Part shown: piece by piece, positions 16,855 to 25,881 of the stretch
How positions within the stretch are numbered: the first letter of the stretch is position 1
How the letters are laid out: the number at the start of each line of letters is the position of its first letter
Assembly: GCF_001278055.1 (NCBI RefSeq)
Contig: NZ_CP010802.1
Coordinates: forward strand, 1,899,504-1,963,503
Source of the DNA: Desulfuromonas soudanensis
Lineage (GTDB): Bacteria > Desulfobacterota > Desulfuromonadia > Desulfuromonadales > WTL
Reading direction: 5' to 3'
DNA: 64,000 nucleotides
The notes under the pieces: generated by a model
Database searches by the model: none
The model's input: only the letters and a program-made list of their open reading frames with translations
What the model was told of the DNA's origin: nothing
Program-made: the position numbers and the translations under genes

Positions 16855-17779
16855 GGAGGGGAGGCGCTTTCTGGTGGCCTCCCACGAAAGTCCGGACGGC
16901 GACGCCCTGGCCTCGACCCTGGCCCTGACCAACGCGCTGCGGGAGATGGGGAAGGAGGTCGTGGCCTATAACGCCGACGGCGTCCCCGCGTCCTTCGATT
17001 ACCTCCCCGGGTCGGAAACTATTGTCCATTCCCTTGAAGGAATGCCCCCCTTTGACACAGGTTTCGTCCTTGACGCCGGTGAACTCCGGCGTGCCGGCTC
17101 TCATCTGAAGGACTGCTGCAGTACCCTTGTCAACATCGACCATCATCCCCATTCGGAACATTTCGGTGAAATTCATTTCGTCGACATCGGTGCCAGCGCC
17201 ACCGGTGCCCTGGTCTACCGCATCCTCAAGGAGGGCGGATATCCCATCTCTCCGGCCGTCGCCCTTTGTATCTACACGGCTATCCTTTCCGACACAGGTT
17301 CCTTCCGCTATTCCAATGCCGACCCCGAAGCGTTTCATATCGCCGCAGAGATGGTCGCTCTCGGAGTCGATCCCTGGACCGTGGCCTCGGGGCTCTATGA
17401 GAGCCAACCGGAGGTGCGGTTGCGCCTTTTGGCCCTGACCCTGGCGACCCTCACCGTCTCTGCCTGTGGCCACTACGCGTCGGTGACGACCACGCTGGGA
17501 ATGATGGCTGAGACGGGGGCCGGTCCTGAACATACGGATGGTTTTGTCAATTATCCGCGTTCGGTGCGGGGTGTCGAGGTGGCAGTCTTCTTCCGCCAGA
17601 CCGCACCCTCGACCTGCAAGGTGGGGATGCGTTCCAAGGGGAGAGTCGATGTCGGCGCCCTGGCCCGGAACCTCGGGGGGGGAGGGCATCACAACGCCGC
17701 CGGGGGGATGGTCGAAGGGACTCTTGATGAGGTCCGCACCCGGGTCTTTTGCCTCCTCGATGAACTCCTGCTGGCCTGA
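16823..17779 (+). CDS. nrnA: DHH-family bifunctional oligoribonuclease/PAP phosphatase NrnA
   Basis: A 318-residue DHH/DHHA1 phosphoesterase. The metal-binding motifs are [24 protein letters not shown] and [13 protein letters not shown]; the C-terminal DHHA1 domain ends with [12 protein letters not shown]. NrnA degrades nano-RNAs and can remove the 3' phosphate from pAp. Two consecutive ATGs (16823, 16826) are possible starts, both inside the end of rbfA, which suggests coupling. This gene commonly lies between rbfA and truB. Confidence 0.86.
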   Translation: MMIQAILKKIEEGRRFLVASHESPDGDALASTLALTNALREMGKEVVAYNADGVPASFDYLPGSETIVHSLEGMPPFDTGFVLDAGELRRAGSHLKDCCSTLVNIDHHPHSEHFGEIHFVDIGASATGALVYRILKEGGYPISPAVALCIYTAILSDTGSFRYSNADPEAFHIAAEMVALGVDPWTVASGLYESQPEVRLRLLALTLATLTVSACGHYASVTTTLGMMAETGAGPEHTDGFVNYPRSVRGVEVAVFFRQTAPSTCKVGMRSKGRVDVGALARNLGGGGHHNAAGGMVEGTLDEVRTRVFCLLDELLLA

Positions 17780-17782
17780 CCG

Positions 17783-18706
17783 TTGAAAAACGGTATTCTG
17801 ATTATCGACAAGCCGCAGGGGATCACCTCGCATGACGTCGTGCGCCAGGTCCGGCGCCTGTTGCGGATGAGGCGGGTCGGACATACCGGGACTCTCGACC
17901 CCCTGGCGACGGGGGTCCTTCCTGTTGCCGTGGGGGAGGGGACACGGTTGGTCGAGTTCCTGATGGCCGGGGATAAAACCTACCGGGCGACCCTGAAACT
18001 TGGCGAACGCACCGACACCCAGGATAGCGAAGGGGCAGTTCTGGAGCGCCGTCCCTTTGGCGCTGTCAACCTAGGGTCTATTGAAGAAGCCTGCCGTTCC
18101 CTGATCGGGACGATACGCCAGCTTCCTCCCATGTATTCAGCCCTGAAAAAGGATGGCGTTCCCCTTTATAAACTCGCCCGTCAAGGGATCGAAGTGGAGC
18201 GCGCCGAGCGCGAGGTGGAGATACACCGGTTGGATCTTCTGGCCGTGGATCTTCCCTACGTGACCATTGAGGTCGATTGCAGCAAAGGGACCTATATCCG
18301 GACCCTCTGCCAGGACCTCGGCGAGATCCTCGGCCCCGGGGCCCATCTTACGGCGTTGCGCCGGGTGGCCACCGGATCCTTCAGCGAGAAGGACGCGATT
18401 TCTCTCGACACGCTTGCAGAGCGGGCGCAAGACAAGGAGATCCCCGGTTTTTTCTCTCTGGAGGAGGCGTTGCGCGACTACCCGCGTCTCGAGGTGAATT
18501 CCGAGGCGACCAGGCGTCTTGCTGACGGCGTCCCGCCGCAGATCTCCGGGATTGTCGGGTCTCTCCCTGCGGAAGGGAGGACGGTCTGCCTCCTTGCCGA
18601 GGGGAAACTCGTCGCCGTGGCCCGATTTGCTCCGGAACGACTCAAGGAGAGACGCGGCGACTTCGAACTTTTGAGGGTTTTTCACCGGCATAACATCTCG
18701 GAATAG
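17783..18706 (+). CDS. truB: tRNA pseudouridine(55) synthase TruB
   Basis: A 307-residue pseudouridine synthase of normal length. It has GILIIDKPQGITSHDVV, the catalytic-Asp motif GTLDPLATGVLP, QLPPMYSALKKDG and SKGTYIRTLCQDLG, and a C-terminal PUA-like part. TruB isomerises U55 in the T-loop of tRNAs. The TTG start at 17783 lies three bases after the nrnA stop; no strong Shine-Dalgarno is visible, so translation is probably coupled. It closes the rimP operon before rpsO. Confidence 0.92.
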   Translation: MKNGILIIDKPQGITSHDVVRQVRRLLRMRRVGHTGTLDPLATGVLPVAVGEGTRLVEFLMAGDKTYRATLKLGERTDTQDSEGAVLERRPFGAVNLGSIEEACRSLIGTIRQLPPMYSALKKDGVPLYKLARQGIEVERAEREVEIHRLDLLAVDLPYVTIEVDCSKGTYIRTLCQDLGEILGPGAHLTALRRVATGSFSEKDAISLDTLAERAQDKEIPGFFSLEEALRDYPRLEVNSEATRRLADGVPPQISGIVGSLPAEGRTVCLLAEGKLVAVARFAPERLKERRGDFELLRVFHRHNISE

Positions 18707-18727
18707 ATCTTTACAGGGGTGGGGTTT

Positions 18728-18757
18728 TTGTGTTAGAAGGTCCGGTACTTTTATAAC
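18728..18757 (+). promoter_or_regulatory. Candidate rpsO promoter
   Basis: TTGTGT (18728-18733) and TATAAC (18752-18757), spacing 18, 50 bases before the rpsO GTG. The -35 box is weak. Confidence 0.35.
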
Positions 18758-18807
18758 CGTTATTCAAGCTACTGGCAGGAAACATCTGTTTGAAAGGAGG
18801 TGGCACT

Positions 18808-19074
18808 GTGCTGGCCACGGAACGTAAGCAGGAAATTATCACTCAGTTTCAAACCCATGAGGGGGACACCGGGTCCCCGGAGGTTCAGATCGCTCTGCTG
18901 TCTGAGCGAATCACCTATCTCACCGAGCATTTCCGCACTCACAAGAAGGATCATCATTCGCGGCGTGGACTTCTCAAGATCGTCGGACAGAGAAGGCGTC
19001 TGCTCGATTATCTGAAGAAGAAGGATGTTGAGCGTTATCGTACGGTGATCAAGGTGTTGGGAATCCGTAGGTAG
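18808..19074 (+). CDS. rpsO: 30S ribosomal protein S15
   Basis: An 88-residue S15 of standard length. It contains the conserved [36 protein letters not shown] and [10 protein letters not shown] segments that bind the 16S rRNA central domain. GTG 18808 is preceded by AAAGGAGGTGG, a very strong ribosome-binding site. The usual rpsO-pnp order follows, with a terminator-like stem between them. Confidence 0.95.
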   Translation: MLATERKQEIITQFQTHEGDTGSPEVQIALLSERITYLTEHFRTHKKDHHSRRGLLKIVGQRRRLLDYLKKKDVERYRTVIKVLGIRR

Positions 19075-19078
19075 TCAC

Positions 19079-19127
19079 GGGCAGCACGCTCTTCGCTAGG
19101 CAGGAGGGCCTGCTGCCCTTGTTTTTT
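19079..19127 (+). terminator. Terminator/processing hairpin after rpsO
   Basis: GGGCAGCA (19079-19086) pairs with TGCTGCCC (19111-19118), followed by TTGTTTTTTG. The 24-base loop could hold an inner structure. It probably sets the rpsO 3' end, with some read-through into pnp. Confidence 0.65.
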
Positions 19128-19148
19128 GGCTGTGGCTCTGGAGGTTGT

Positions 19149-19165
19149 CCGGAGAGAGTCTCCGG
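19149..19165 (+). other. Perfect leader hairpin upstream of pnp
   Basis: CCGGAGA (19149-19155) and TCTCCGG (19159-19165) form a 7-bp stem with a GAG loop, 133 bases before the pnp ATG. Leader hairpins upstream of pnp serve RNase III/PNPase autoregulation in enterobacteria; a like role here is only an analogy. Confidence 0.4.
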
Positions 19166-19297
19166 CTCGTCGTTGTGGACGGGGCGGGTACTGTCTCAGG
19201 CCATCCTCCTATAGCCATTTTTTGTTTGAAAATCAAATGGTTCGTCAAGGATCGCCCGGTTATCCGCAAGGATGAATCGCGGCAGAAGGAGTAAATC

Positions 19298-21388
19298 ATG
19301 GCTTTTCAAAAAGTCGAGATCGAATTCAATGGTCAACCGCTGACCATCGAAACAGGAAAAATGGCCCGCCAGGCCGACGGTGCAACTGTCATCACTTATG
19401 GCGACACCAAGGTCCTCTGTACTGCCGTCTCAGGGCACAAAATCCGCGAAGGGCAGGATTTTTTCCCCCTGACCGTCAATTACCAGGAAAAATTCTATGC
19501 GGCAGGGAAGATTCCCGGCTCCTTTTTCCGCCGGGAGCGGGGAACGACCGAGCGTGAGACCCTGATCTGCCGTCTCATCGACCGTCCCATGCGTCCCCTT
19601 TTTCCCAAAGGATATCTCTTCGAAACCCAGATCATGCCGACGGTTATTTCCGCCGATCTGGTAAACGATCCGGATACCCTGGCCATGGTCGCCGCTTCGG
19701 CATCCCTCGTGGTTTCCGATATCCCTTTTTTCGGCCCCATCGCTGCGGTTCGCGTCGGCCGCGTCGACGGCAAGCTGATTGCCAACCCGACACTGCAACA
19801 GATGCCTGAAAGCGATCTCGAAATCATCGTTTCCGGTTCCCGTGAAGCCGTCATGATGGTCGAGGGTGAGGCCAATCTGGTTTCCGAAGACGACATGCTC
19901 GAGGCGATCTTCTTCGGGCATCAGGCGCTGCAACCGCTGATCGACATGCAGCTTGAGCTGCAGAAACTCGTCGGCAAGGCCAAGCGCGCATTCGCCGTCG
20001 CGGAAGTCGACAGCGCTCTCGAAGCCAAGGTAGCGGCCCTGGCCACCGACAAACTGGCCGAGACCGCCAAGATTCGCACCAAACAGGAACGTTACGCCGC
20101 CATCGATCAGGTCAAAACTGATGTTCAGCAGGCGTTGGCCGGCGAATTCGAAGGACGCCAGGGAGAGATTTCCTCCATCCTCGGCTCCATCGGCAAGCGC
20201 GTGATGCGCCAGATGGTAACCCGGGATCGCATTCGCATCGATGGCCGCGACATGAAGACCGTCCGGCCCATCACCTGTGAAGTCGGCAATCTTCCCCGCG
20301 CTCACGGCAGTTCCCTCTTCACCCGCGGCGAGACCCAGGCCCTGGTCGCTATCGCTCTCGGAACGACTTCGGACGAGCAGCGCATGGACAACCTTCAGGG
20401 GATGGAGTTCAAGAAGTTCATGCTTCATTACAACTTCCCTCCCTTCTCCGTCGGCGAAACCAGCATGCGCCTCTTCCCCGGGCGTCGCGAAATCGGTCAC
20501 GGCATGCTTGCCGAGCGTTCGGTGGCCAAGGTTCTCCCCAAGCACGAGGATTTTCCCTACACCATCCGTATCGTCTCCGACATCCTCGAGTCCAACGGCT
20601 CCTCGTCCATGGCCAGTGTCTGCGGATCCTCACTCTCCCTGATGGACGCCGGTGTTCCGATCACCGAAGCCGTGGCCGGAATCGCCATGGGCCTGATCAA
20701 GGAAGGCGATAACGTCGCTGTTCTCTCCGATATCCTCGGTGACGAGGATCACCTCGGCGACATGGATTTCAAGGTGACCGGGACCGCCAACGGGATCGCC
20801 GCTCTGCAGATGGACATCAAGATCACCGGCGTCGACCGGGCGATCATGAAGCAGGCCCTCGAGCAGGCCAAGGAAGGGCGCCTTCACATCCTGAAGGAAA
20901 TGGCAAAGGCACTGACCGCACCCCGCGCCGATCTCTCCCCCTACGCGCCGCGGATCACCACCATCTACGTCAAGAGCGATCAGGTTCGTACGGTCATCGG
21001 TTCCGGCGGCAAGAACATCCGCGGCATCATCGAGGCCACCGGTTGCTCCATCGATATCGAGGACGACGGGCGAATCAATATCGCCTCAGCTGATGGCGAT
21101 GCCTGCCAGAAAGCAATCAAGATGATTCGCGATCTGACTCAGGAGGCCGAAGTCGGCAAGCTGTACATGGGAACGGTCCGGAAGATCATGGAGTTTGGCG
21201 CCTTCGTCGAAATCTACCCCGGCACCGACGGCCTCGTCCACGTCTCCGAGCTCGACACCGAGCGGGTGCGCAACGTCAGCGACATCCTCAAGGAAGGGGA
21301 TGAGGTTTTGGTGAAATGTATCGGCATCGACAAACAGGGGAAGATCAAACTCTCCCGCAAAGAGGCTCTTGGTCAGACTCTTCCCTGA
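19298..21388 (+). CDS. pnp: Polyribonucleotide nucleotidyltransferase (PNPase)
   Basis: A 696-residue PNPase. Two RNase PH domains (about 10-230 and 310-545) flank a helical linker; the second has FPPFSVGE and [14 protein letters not shown]. The KH domain carries [20 protein letters not shown] and the S1 domain [25 protein letters not shown]. It degrades RNA 3' to 5' by phosphorolysis. AAGGAG precedes ATG 19298 at good spacing. The gene follows rpsO after a 223-base leader containing two stem-loops. Confidence 0.96.
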   Translation: MAFQKVEIEFNGQPLTIETGKMARQADGATVITYGDTKVLCTAVSGHKIREGQDFFPLTVNYQEKFYAAGKIPGSFFRRERGTTERETLICRLIDRPMRPLFPKGYLFETQIMPTVISADLVNDPDTLAMVAASASLVVSDIPFFGPIAAVRVGRVDGKLIANPTLQQMPESDLEIIVSGSREAVMMVEGEANLVSEDDMLEAIFFGHQALQPLIDMQLELQKLVGKAKRAFAVAEVDSALEAKVAALATDKLAETAKIRTKQERYAAIDQVKTDVQQALAGEFEGRQGEISSILGSIGKRVMRQMVTRDRIRIDGRDMKTVRPITCEVGNLPRAHGSSLFTRGETQALVAIALGTTSDEQRMDNLQGMEFKKFMLHYNFPPFSVGETSMRLFPGRREIGHGMLAERSVAKVLPKHEDFPYTIRIVSDILESNGSSSMASVCGSSLSLMDAGVPITEAVAGIAMGLIKEGDNVAVLSDILGDEDHLGDMDFKVTGTANGIAALQMDIKITGVDRAIMKQALEQAKEGRLHILKEMAKALTAPRADLSPYAPRITTIYVKSDQVRTVIGSGGKNIRGIIEATGCSIDIEDDGRINIASADGDACQKAIKMIRDLTQEAEVGKLYMGTVRKIMEFGAFVEIYPGTDGLVHVSELDTERVRNVSDILKEGDEVLVKCIGIDKQGKIKLSRKEALGQTLP

Positions 21389-21413
21389 TAATGTCGACTT
21401 TACGGCATCTGAA

Positions 21414-22679
21414 ATGATTCAGAAGTCCATACTCGAAAACGGAATCCGGGTCATCACCGAAAAGATGCCCGGGGTCCATTCCGTGTCTCTCGGGTTCTGG
21501 GTTGAAAATGGCTCACGCCATGAAAGTGCGTCGGAAAGCGGTATTTCTCATTTTATCGAGCACATGCTCTTTAAAGGGACGTCCCGACGCAATGCCCTGG
21601 ATATCGCAAAGGAAATCGATTCGGTCGGGGGAGTGCTCAACGCCTTTACCGCGCGCGAGTACAGTTGTTACTACGCCAAGGTTCTGGCCAAAGCACTTCC
21701 CCGGGCTATCGATCTCCTTTCGGATATCGTTCTCGGTTCCATCTTCGATCTGGATGAATTAGAAAAAGAGCGGCGGGTGATCCTCCAGGAAATTTCCATG
21801 CTGGAGGATGCACCCGACGATCAGGTTCACGACCTTTTCAACCATTTTTTCTGGGAGGGTCATCCCCTCGGGTTGCCCATTCTCGGGACCAGGGAATCGG
21901 TTGACAATCTGACGCGGGAGATGATGCAGGCTTTCATGTCCAAGCGTTACTGTGGCGGAAAAATCGTCATCTGCGCAGCGGGAGATCTGGTTCACGACCA
22001 GATTGTCCAACAGATTTCCCGGGCCTTTCAGGGCGTACCTTCGGGGACGACCGCTCCTACGCCTCTCCTTTCCATTCCCCAGCATGCTCGTCGAATCCAT
22101 GTCCTTGAAAAGGACCTCGAACAAGTGCATATCTGTCTCGGCACCCGGGCCATGCCGCAAAACCACCCAAACCGTTTTGCCTCCTATCTTCTCAACGTCA
22201 TCCTCGGCGGCAGCATGAGTTCGCGTCTTTTTCAGACGGTGCGCGAGGAAAGAGGTCTGGCGTACTCGATCTACAGTTATCTCAATTGCCACTCGGATGC
22301 CGGGGCGCTGGTCATTTACGCCGGAACGGCGGCTGAGGATGCGCCGCATGTGGTGAACCTGCTCCTCAGGGAGCTCAACCGTTTCCGGACCGAGACGGTC
22401 TCTGGCGAAGAGCTCTCGTCGGCCAAGGAGCAACTCAAGGGGAACCTTCTGCTGTCCCTTGAAGGGAGCGACAACCGCATGACCCGGTTGGCAAAAAACG
22501 AAATTTATCTCGGTGAACAGTGGGCTATTCCTCAGGTTCTTGCCGCCTTCGACAGGGTGACCAGCCGTGACCTGCAGGGTCTGGCTGAGGAGACGATCTG
22601 CGATGATTACCTCAATCTGCAGCTCCTTGGCAGAGTCGGGGCGGGAGACTTTCCCTTGATCGATTTCACTCTTGGCTGA
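21414..22679 (+). CDS. M16-family (insulinase-like) zinc peptidase
   Basis: A 421-residue processing-peptidase-like protein. The inverted zinc motif HFIEHMLFKGT (HxxEH), with the downstream Glu region ERRVILQEISM, is intact, so it should be an active M16B peptidase. A C-terminal inactive-type domain holds GSMSSRLFQTVREERGLAYSI. ATG 21414 starts the conserved IQKSILENGIRVI segment; a GTG at 21369 would overlap pnp. Its location after pnp is typical of many bacteria. The physiological substrate is unknown. Confidence 0.88.
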   Translation: MIQKSILENGIRVITEKMPGVHSVSLGFWVENGSRHESASESGISHFIEHMLFKGTSRRNALDIAKEIDSVGGVLNAFTAREYSCYYAKVLAKALPRAIDLLSDIVLGSIFDLDELEKERRVILQEISMLEDAPDDQVHDLFNHFFWEGHPLGLPILGTRESVDNLTREMMQAFMSKRYCGGKIVICAAGDLVHDQIVQQISRAFQGVPSGTTAPTPLLSIPQHARRIHVLEKDLEQVHICLGTRAMPQNHPNRFASYLLNVILGGSMSSRLFQTVREERGLAYSIYSYLNCHSDAGALVIYAGTAAEDAPHVVNLLLRELNRFRTETVSGEELSSAKEQLKGNLLLSLEGSDNRMTRLAKNEIYLGEQWAIPQVLAAFDRVTSRDLQGLAEETICDDYLNLQLLGRVGAGDFPLIDFTLG

Positions 22680-22782
22680 TCCCTGTTTTCATCGGAGGTC
22701 ATGACGCGCAGTGTCCTTTCCGTTAAACCCCCGCCTGTCGGCAATCCCCGAACGGCCGTCGCAAATGGAGAGCCCGGAGAAT

Positions 22783-23244
22783 ATGGATAGCCTTTTGATT
22801 CCGGTCAAGCGCCTGCGAGCCGGCGCGATCCTTCCTCTTTATATGACCGAACACGCAGCCGGCATGGATCTGCATGCCGCCCTCGAAGAGACACTGATTC
22901 TCTCCCCCGGCAAGCGTTCCCTGGTCCCTTCCGGGATCGCCCTGGCGATCCCCCCGGGCTTCGAGGGGCAGGTTCGTCCGCGGTCAGGGCTGGCACTGAA
23001 AAAGGGTGTCGCCCTCGTCAACTCTCCCGGCACCATCGATGCCGATTATCGGGGGGAAATCGGGGTTATCCTCATCAACCATGGCAGCGAAGCCGTTGAA
23101 ATTCACTCCGGTGATCGAATCGCCCAACTGGTTATCGCGCCTGTAATGCGCGCCGACCTGGTCTGGTCCGAAGAACTGGACGAAACGCTTCGCAATGGCG
23201 GAGGTTTCGGGCATACCGGCGTCGAAAGCGGGGGAGGGCGATGA
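22783..23244 (+). CDS. dut: Deoxyuridine 5'-triphosphate nucleotidohydrolase (dUTPase)
   Basis: A 153-residue trimeric-type dUTPase. The motifs run AGMDLHA (motif 1), [12 protein letters not shown] (2), [20 protein letters not shown] (3), [10 protein letters not shown] (4) and [10 protein letters not shown] (5). It hydrolyses dUTP to dUMP and pyrophosphate. ATG 22783 has CCCGGAG upstream and gives normal length. A GTG at 22711 would add 24 unconserved residues. A short frame (22701-22790) with GGAGG upstream overlaps this start. Confidence 0.9.
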   Translation: MDSLLIPVKRLRAGAILPLYMTEHAAGMDLHAALEETLILSPGKRSLVPSGIALAIPPGFEGQVRPRSGLALKKGVALVNSPGTIDADYRGEIGVILINHGSEAVEIHSGDRIAQLVIAPVMRADLVWSEELDETLRNGGGFGHTGVESGGGR

Positions 23245-23519
23245 TGGCACATCCTCCGGCCGAAACGCTTCTCGACTTTCCTTGCGACTACATCTTCAAA
23301 GCCTTTGGGCCCCATGAAGGGGAGGGCACCTTCGCCGCGGCGGTGAAGACTGCCGTCGAATCGGTTCTCCCTCTCTCCCTTGACGCCGTGCGGGAACGCC
23401 CCAGTTCCAATGGCACCTATGTCTGCGTTTCCGTGGTGGTTCGCCTCCATAACATCGCCCAGGTCCACGCGATCTATGGCGCACTGCAGGGCATTCCGGG
23501 ATTGAAGTATCTCCTTTGA
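23241..23519 (+). CDS. DUF493 (YbeD-like) family protein
   Basis: A 92-residue ferredoxin-fold protein matching DUF493: [51 protein letters not shown]. The conserved ferredoxin-like beta-alpha-beta pattern suggests a regulatory or small-molecule-binding role, but the family has no agreed function. Its ATG at 23241 overlaps the dut stop by four bases, so the two are coupled. Confidence 0.75.
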   Translation: MMAHPPAETLLDFPCDYIFKAFGPHEGEGTFAAAVKTAVESVLPLSLDAVRERPSSNGTYVCVSVVVRLHNIAQVHAIYGALQGIPGLKYLL

Positions 23520-23646
23520 CCGTGGCGGTAACGTCCCAGGTGCGAAATCCCCGACTCTGTGATAGAATTTGCCGGTGCCCACGGTTATGAGGACTTGGGT
23601 TGTGGTGCAATCTGTGCTGTGCAACGTGTCATGATGGAGGATTTGC

Positions 23647-24261
23647 ATGCTTGTATCGATCAATCCCGAGAATCCGCAGGCCCGACTCATTGACCGTGTT
23701 GTCGATTGCCTGAAGCAGGGCGGGGTCATCGCTTATCCGACGGACACCACCTACGGTATCGGCTGTGATATCTTCAATAAAAAGGGGGTCAAGAAGATCT
23801 ACCAGATCAAACAGCGCGACCCTCGCAAACCCTTCTCCTTCATCTGCGCCGATCTGTCCGATGTTGCCAATTACGCCCAGGTCAGCAACTTCGCCTTCAA
23901 GATCATGAAACGTAACTTTCCCGGTCCCTACACCTTCGTTCTCGAAGCCACCCGGGTCGTTCCCGATCTTCTCACCACCAAGCAGCGTACTGTAGGTATC
24001 CGCATTCCCGACAATGCCATTGTCATGGGGATCGTGCGGCAACTCGGCCATCCCCTGGTCACCACAAGCGCCAATATGTCGGACGAAGACCCCTTTCATG
24101 ATCCGACGATGATCGACGAAGCGATGGGGAAGATGCTGGATATGGTTGTCGACGGCGGCATTCTTCTCGGGGATCCCTCGACAGTGATCAGTCTCGTCGA
24201 TGACAAGATCGAAGTCCTTCGCCAGGGGAGTGGTGACACTTCCTGGATCCACAATCTTTAG
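23647..24261 (+). CDS. YciO/YrdC/Sua5-family threonylcarbamoyl-AMP-synthase-like protein
   Basis: A 204-residue protein of the YrdC/YciO fold. It begins SINPENPQARLIDRVVDCLKQGG and has YPTDTTYGIGCDI, KQRDPRKPFSFIC, NFPGPYTFVLEAT and TTSANMS, all in the correct order. Proteins of this length are usually YciO-like; TsaC/Sua5 members make threonylcarbamoyl-AMP for the t6A37 tRNA modification. Which role applies here cannot be decided without knowing whether another TsaC exists in the genome. It starts 127 bases after the preceding gene. Confidence 0.8.
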   Translation: MLVSINPENPQARLIDRVVDCLKQGGVIAYPTDTTYGIGCDIFNKKGVKKIYQIKQRDPRKPFSFICADLSDVANYAQVSNFAFKIMKRNFPGPYTFVLEATRVVPDLLTTKQRTVGIRIPDNAIVMGIVRQLGHPLVTTSANMSDEDPFHDPTMIDEAMGKMLDMVVDGGILLGDPSTVISLVDDKIEVLRQGSGDTSWIHNL

Positions 24262-24274
24262 GCCCGGTTTTTCC

Positions 24275-24661
24275 ATGAAATTCGTCCTGCTCCTCCTCAG
24301 CCTCTCCCTTCTGGTCGGTGTTGCGATCGCCGAGGAAAGTTCCGTCGGTGTCGGTCTGCAGGTTGTGCCGACGGACAGGGGAGACCTGGTCGTCCTCGGC
24401 GTCGTCGAAGGGTCGCCCGCCCGAGCCGCCGGCCTTCAGTCAGGGGATCTGTTGGTTCAGGTCGATGATCTGGTCCTGGCGGGGGTCGATTTTGAGACGG
24501 TGGCGCGTCGTTATCTCTGGGGGAAGGCCGGCACCGAGGTGACCCTGAAGTATATGCGTCCCGGCCTCGCCGGTGTGCATAGCGTCACCCTTCGCCGCCA
24601 GGGGCTGCAGGCGCCAGGAAAAGAGCCGGTCGGAGTGCGAATGCTCCGTCCCGGTTCCTAG
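24275..24661 (+). CDS. Secreted PDZ-domain protein
   Basis: A 128-residue exported protein: a signal peptide (MKFVLLLLSLSLLVGVAIA) followed by a single PDZ domain (about 25-110) with VGLQVV, VVEGSPARAAGLQSGDLLVQVDD and GKAGTEVTLKYMRPG. No protease domain is attached, so it is probably a periplasmic protein-binding module. ATG 24275 opens a typical signal peptide; it begins 13 bases after the YciO-like gene and probably shares its mRNA. Confidence 0.72.
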   Translation: MKFVLLLLSLSLLVGVAIAEESSVGVGLQVVPTDRGDLVVLGVVEGSPARAAGLQSGDLLVQVDDLVLAGVDFETVARRYLWGKAGTEVTLKYMRPGLAGVHSVTLRRQGLQAPGKEPVGVRMLRPGS

Positions 24662-24679
24662 CCATCAGGATTTTTTTCC

Positions 24680-25072
24680 ATGAAAAAAAAGGAAATCACG
24701 GTCATTTTCTACGGACGCCGATACCCCCGGCAGGACTGGACCTTCCACTGGGACCAGGAGGCGGTTGACGAGCTTCTCGTCGAAACGGCAAGGGAGTTTC
24801 TCCCTCTGGGGATCGTTATCGAGGCGGTCAGGGAAGAGGGGATTGTTCTGGATATCAACGGCTACGGAGATCTTCTGAATACCGTCCGCATCCGATCCTC
24901 AGGGGACGGTATCGCCAACCTCTGCCTCGGTCATATCCTCGGCAGCAGCCCCAATCGCAATCTCATAGAAGATATCCGCCGCGGGGTCAGCCGGGTCGCC
25001 TTCGCCCCGGAAACCATCGAGCCGGAAGGGAGCGACAAGATCGTTTGCCATAATTGCGGGTGCGGCTGCTGA
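24680..25072 (+). CDS. Unknown protein with a C-terminal Cys-rich tail
   Basis: A 130-residue soluble protein with no signal peptide or membrane segment. The body is mixed alpha/beta (EITVIFYGRRYPRQDW, VDELLVETAREFLPLG). The C-terminus ends CHNCGCGC, a C-x2-C-x-C-x-C cluster at the extreme tail, suggesting a metal site or redox relay. I do not recognise the family. ATG 24680 lies 18 bases after the PDZ gene; no strong ribosome-binding site is visible. A strong two-directional terminator follows. Confidence 0.6.
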   Translation: MKKKEITVIFYGRRYPRQDWTFHWDQEAVDELLVETAREFLPLGIVIEAVREEGIVLDINGYGDLLNTVRIRSSGDGIANLCLGHILGSSPNRNLIEDIRRGVSRVAFAPETIEPEGSDKIVCHNCGCGC

Positions 25073-25149
25073 TCTCCGGTTTTTGGCAGGGGGGTGTCGA
25101 TGCCCCCCTGTCTTCCCCGAGCCGGCCTGAGTTTGTGGCTTCAAAACGC

Positions 25150-25190
25150 AAAAAGACCCAACCGGAAACGGTTCGGTCTTTTTTTTTTGC
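25150..25190. terminator. Bidirectional intrinsic terminator
   Basis: AAAAAGACC (25150-25158), one mismatch, AACCG, a GAAA tetraloop, CGGTT, one mismatch, GGTCTTTTT (25175-25183), followed by a long T-run to 25188. It ends the plus-strand transcript and faces the minus-strand tRNA-Leu transcript. Confidence 0.85.
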
Positions 25191-25200
25191 GAACAGCGGA

Positions 25201-25239
25201 CAATAAAAAACCGGATGTCGAAGACTCGACATCCGGTTT
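25201..25239 (-). terminator. Terminator of the minus-strand tRNA-Leu transcript
   Basis: A 14-bp perfect stem, AAACCGGATGTCGA at 25208-25221 with its complement at 25226-25239 and a 4-base loop. On the minus strand it is followed by TTTTTTATTG, and it lies 5 bases past the tRNA 3' end. Confidence 0.85.
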
Positions 25240-25244
25240 CTATC

Positions 25245-25329
25245 TGGTGCGGTTGGGGAGACTCGAACTCCCACGCTGTTAAGCACACGCCCCTCAAGCG
25301 TGCGTGTCTACCAATTCCACCACAACCGC
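25245..25329 (-). tRNA. tRNA-Leu (anticodon GAG)
   Basis: On the minus strand an 85-base cloverleaf: acceptor GCGGTTG pairs with CAACCGC, the D-arm has TGGTAGACACG, the anticodon stem CACGC/GCGTG holds loop TTGAGGG (anticodon GAG), there is a long variable arm typical of class II tRNA-Leu, then GGGAGTTCGAGTCTCCC. The 3' CCA is encoded. It lies at the end of the gap-pgk-tpiA-secG run, an order seen in many proteobacteria, where secG is followed by a leucine tRNA. Confidence 0.95.
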
Positions 25330-25446
25330 ATTTGAAACATTTTTTCGTATCTCCGCTGGCTGATTCAACCTCTGCAAGGAAGCGCCGAACGGTTCGTATT
25401 TATACTGGTTTAGCTTTACTCTGTCAATACGAATTGTTCCTGGTTT

Positions 25447-25794
25447 TTATTTTTTTTCCGGGGTCGTCGTTCCCTCGGTTGCCGGAGTCGCGGGGGCGTC
25501 GACCGGAGGCTGGACCGCTTCGACCGGCGTGCCGACGCTGGCAGGCATGATGGTGCTCGACCCCGGCTGGCCGTAGAAGTAGGCGAGGGTGAGGCTGGTG
25601 AGCATGAAGATGACAGCGATGGCGGTCGTCATGCGACTCATGAAACTTTTTCCCCCCGTGGCGCCGAATACGGTGTTGCTGGCTCCGGAACCGAAGGAAG
25701 CGCCGATTTCCGCACCTTTGCCCGCTTGCAGAAGAACAACGATGATCAGGGCGATGCAGACTGCGACATGCAGAACAATTAACAGTGCAGACAT
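25447..25794 (-). CDS. secG: Preprotein translocase subunit SecG
   Basis: A 115-residue SecG: two transmembrane helices (about 3-22 and 53-73) with the conserved LLQAGKGAEIGASFGSGASNTVFGATGG loop between them. The C-terminal ~40 residues are Pro/Ala/Thr/Glu-rich and longer than in many bacteria. It joins SecYE in the inner-membrane Sec channel. AAGGAG precedes the ATG at 25794. It lies 87 bases after tpiA, on the same strand, before tRNA-Leu. Confidence 0.92.
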   Translation of the reverse strand: MSALLIVLHVAVCIALIIVVLLQAGKGAEIGASFGSGASNTVFGATGGKSFMSRMTTAIAVIFMLTSLTLAYFYGQPGSSTIMPASVGTPVEAVQPPVDAPATPATEGTTTPEKK

Positions 25795-25881
25795 GGTCTT
25801 GGTTGACTCCTTGGAATGATCGATTGTAAACCCGGGGACATTAACATAATCGGCCCCGGGAGAAAAGGAAAAAGCTCACAT

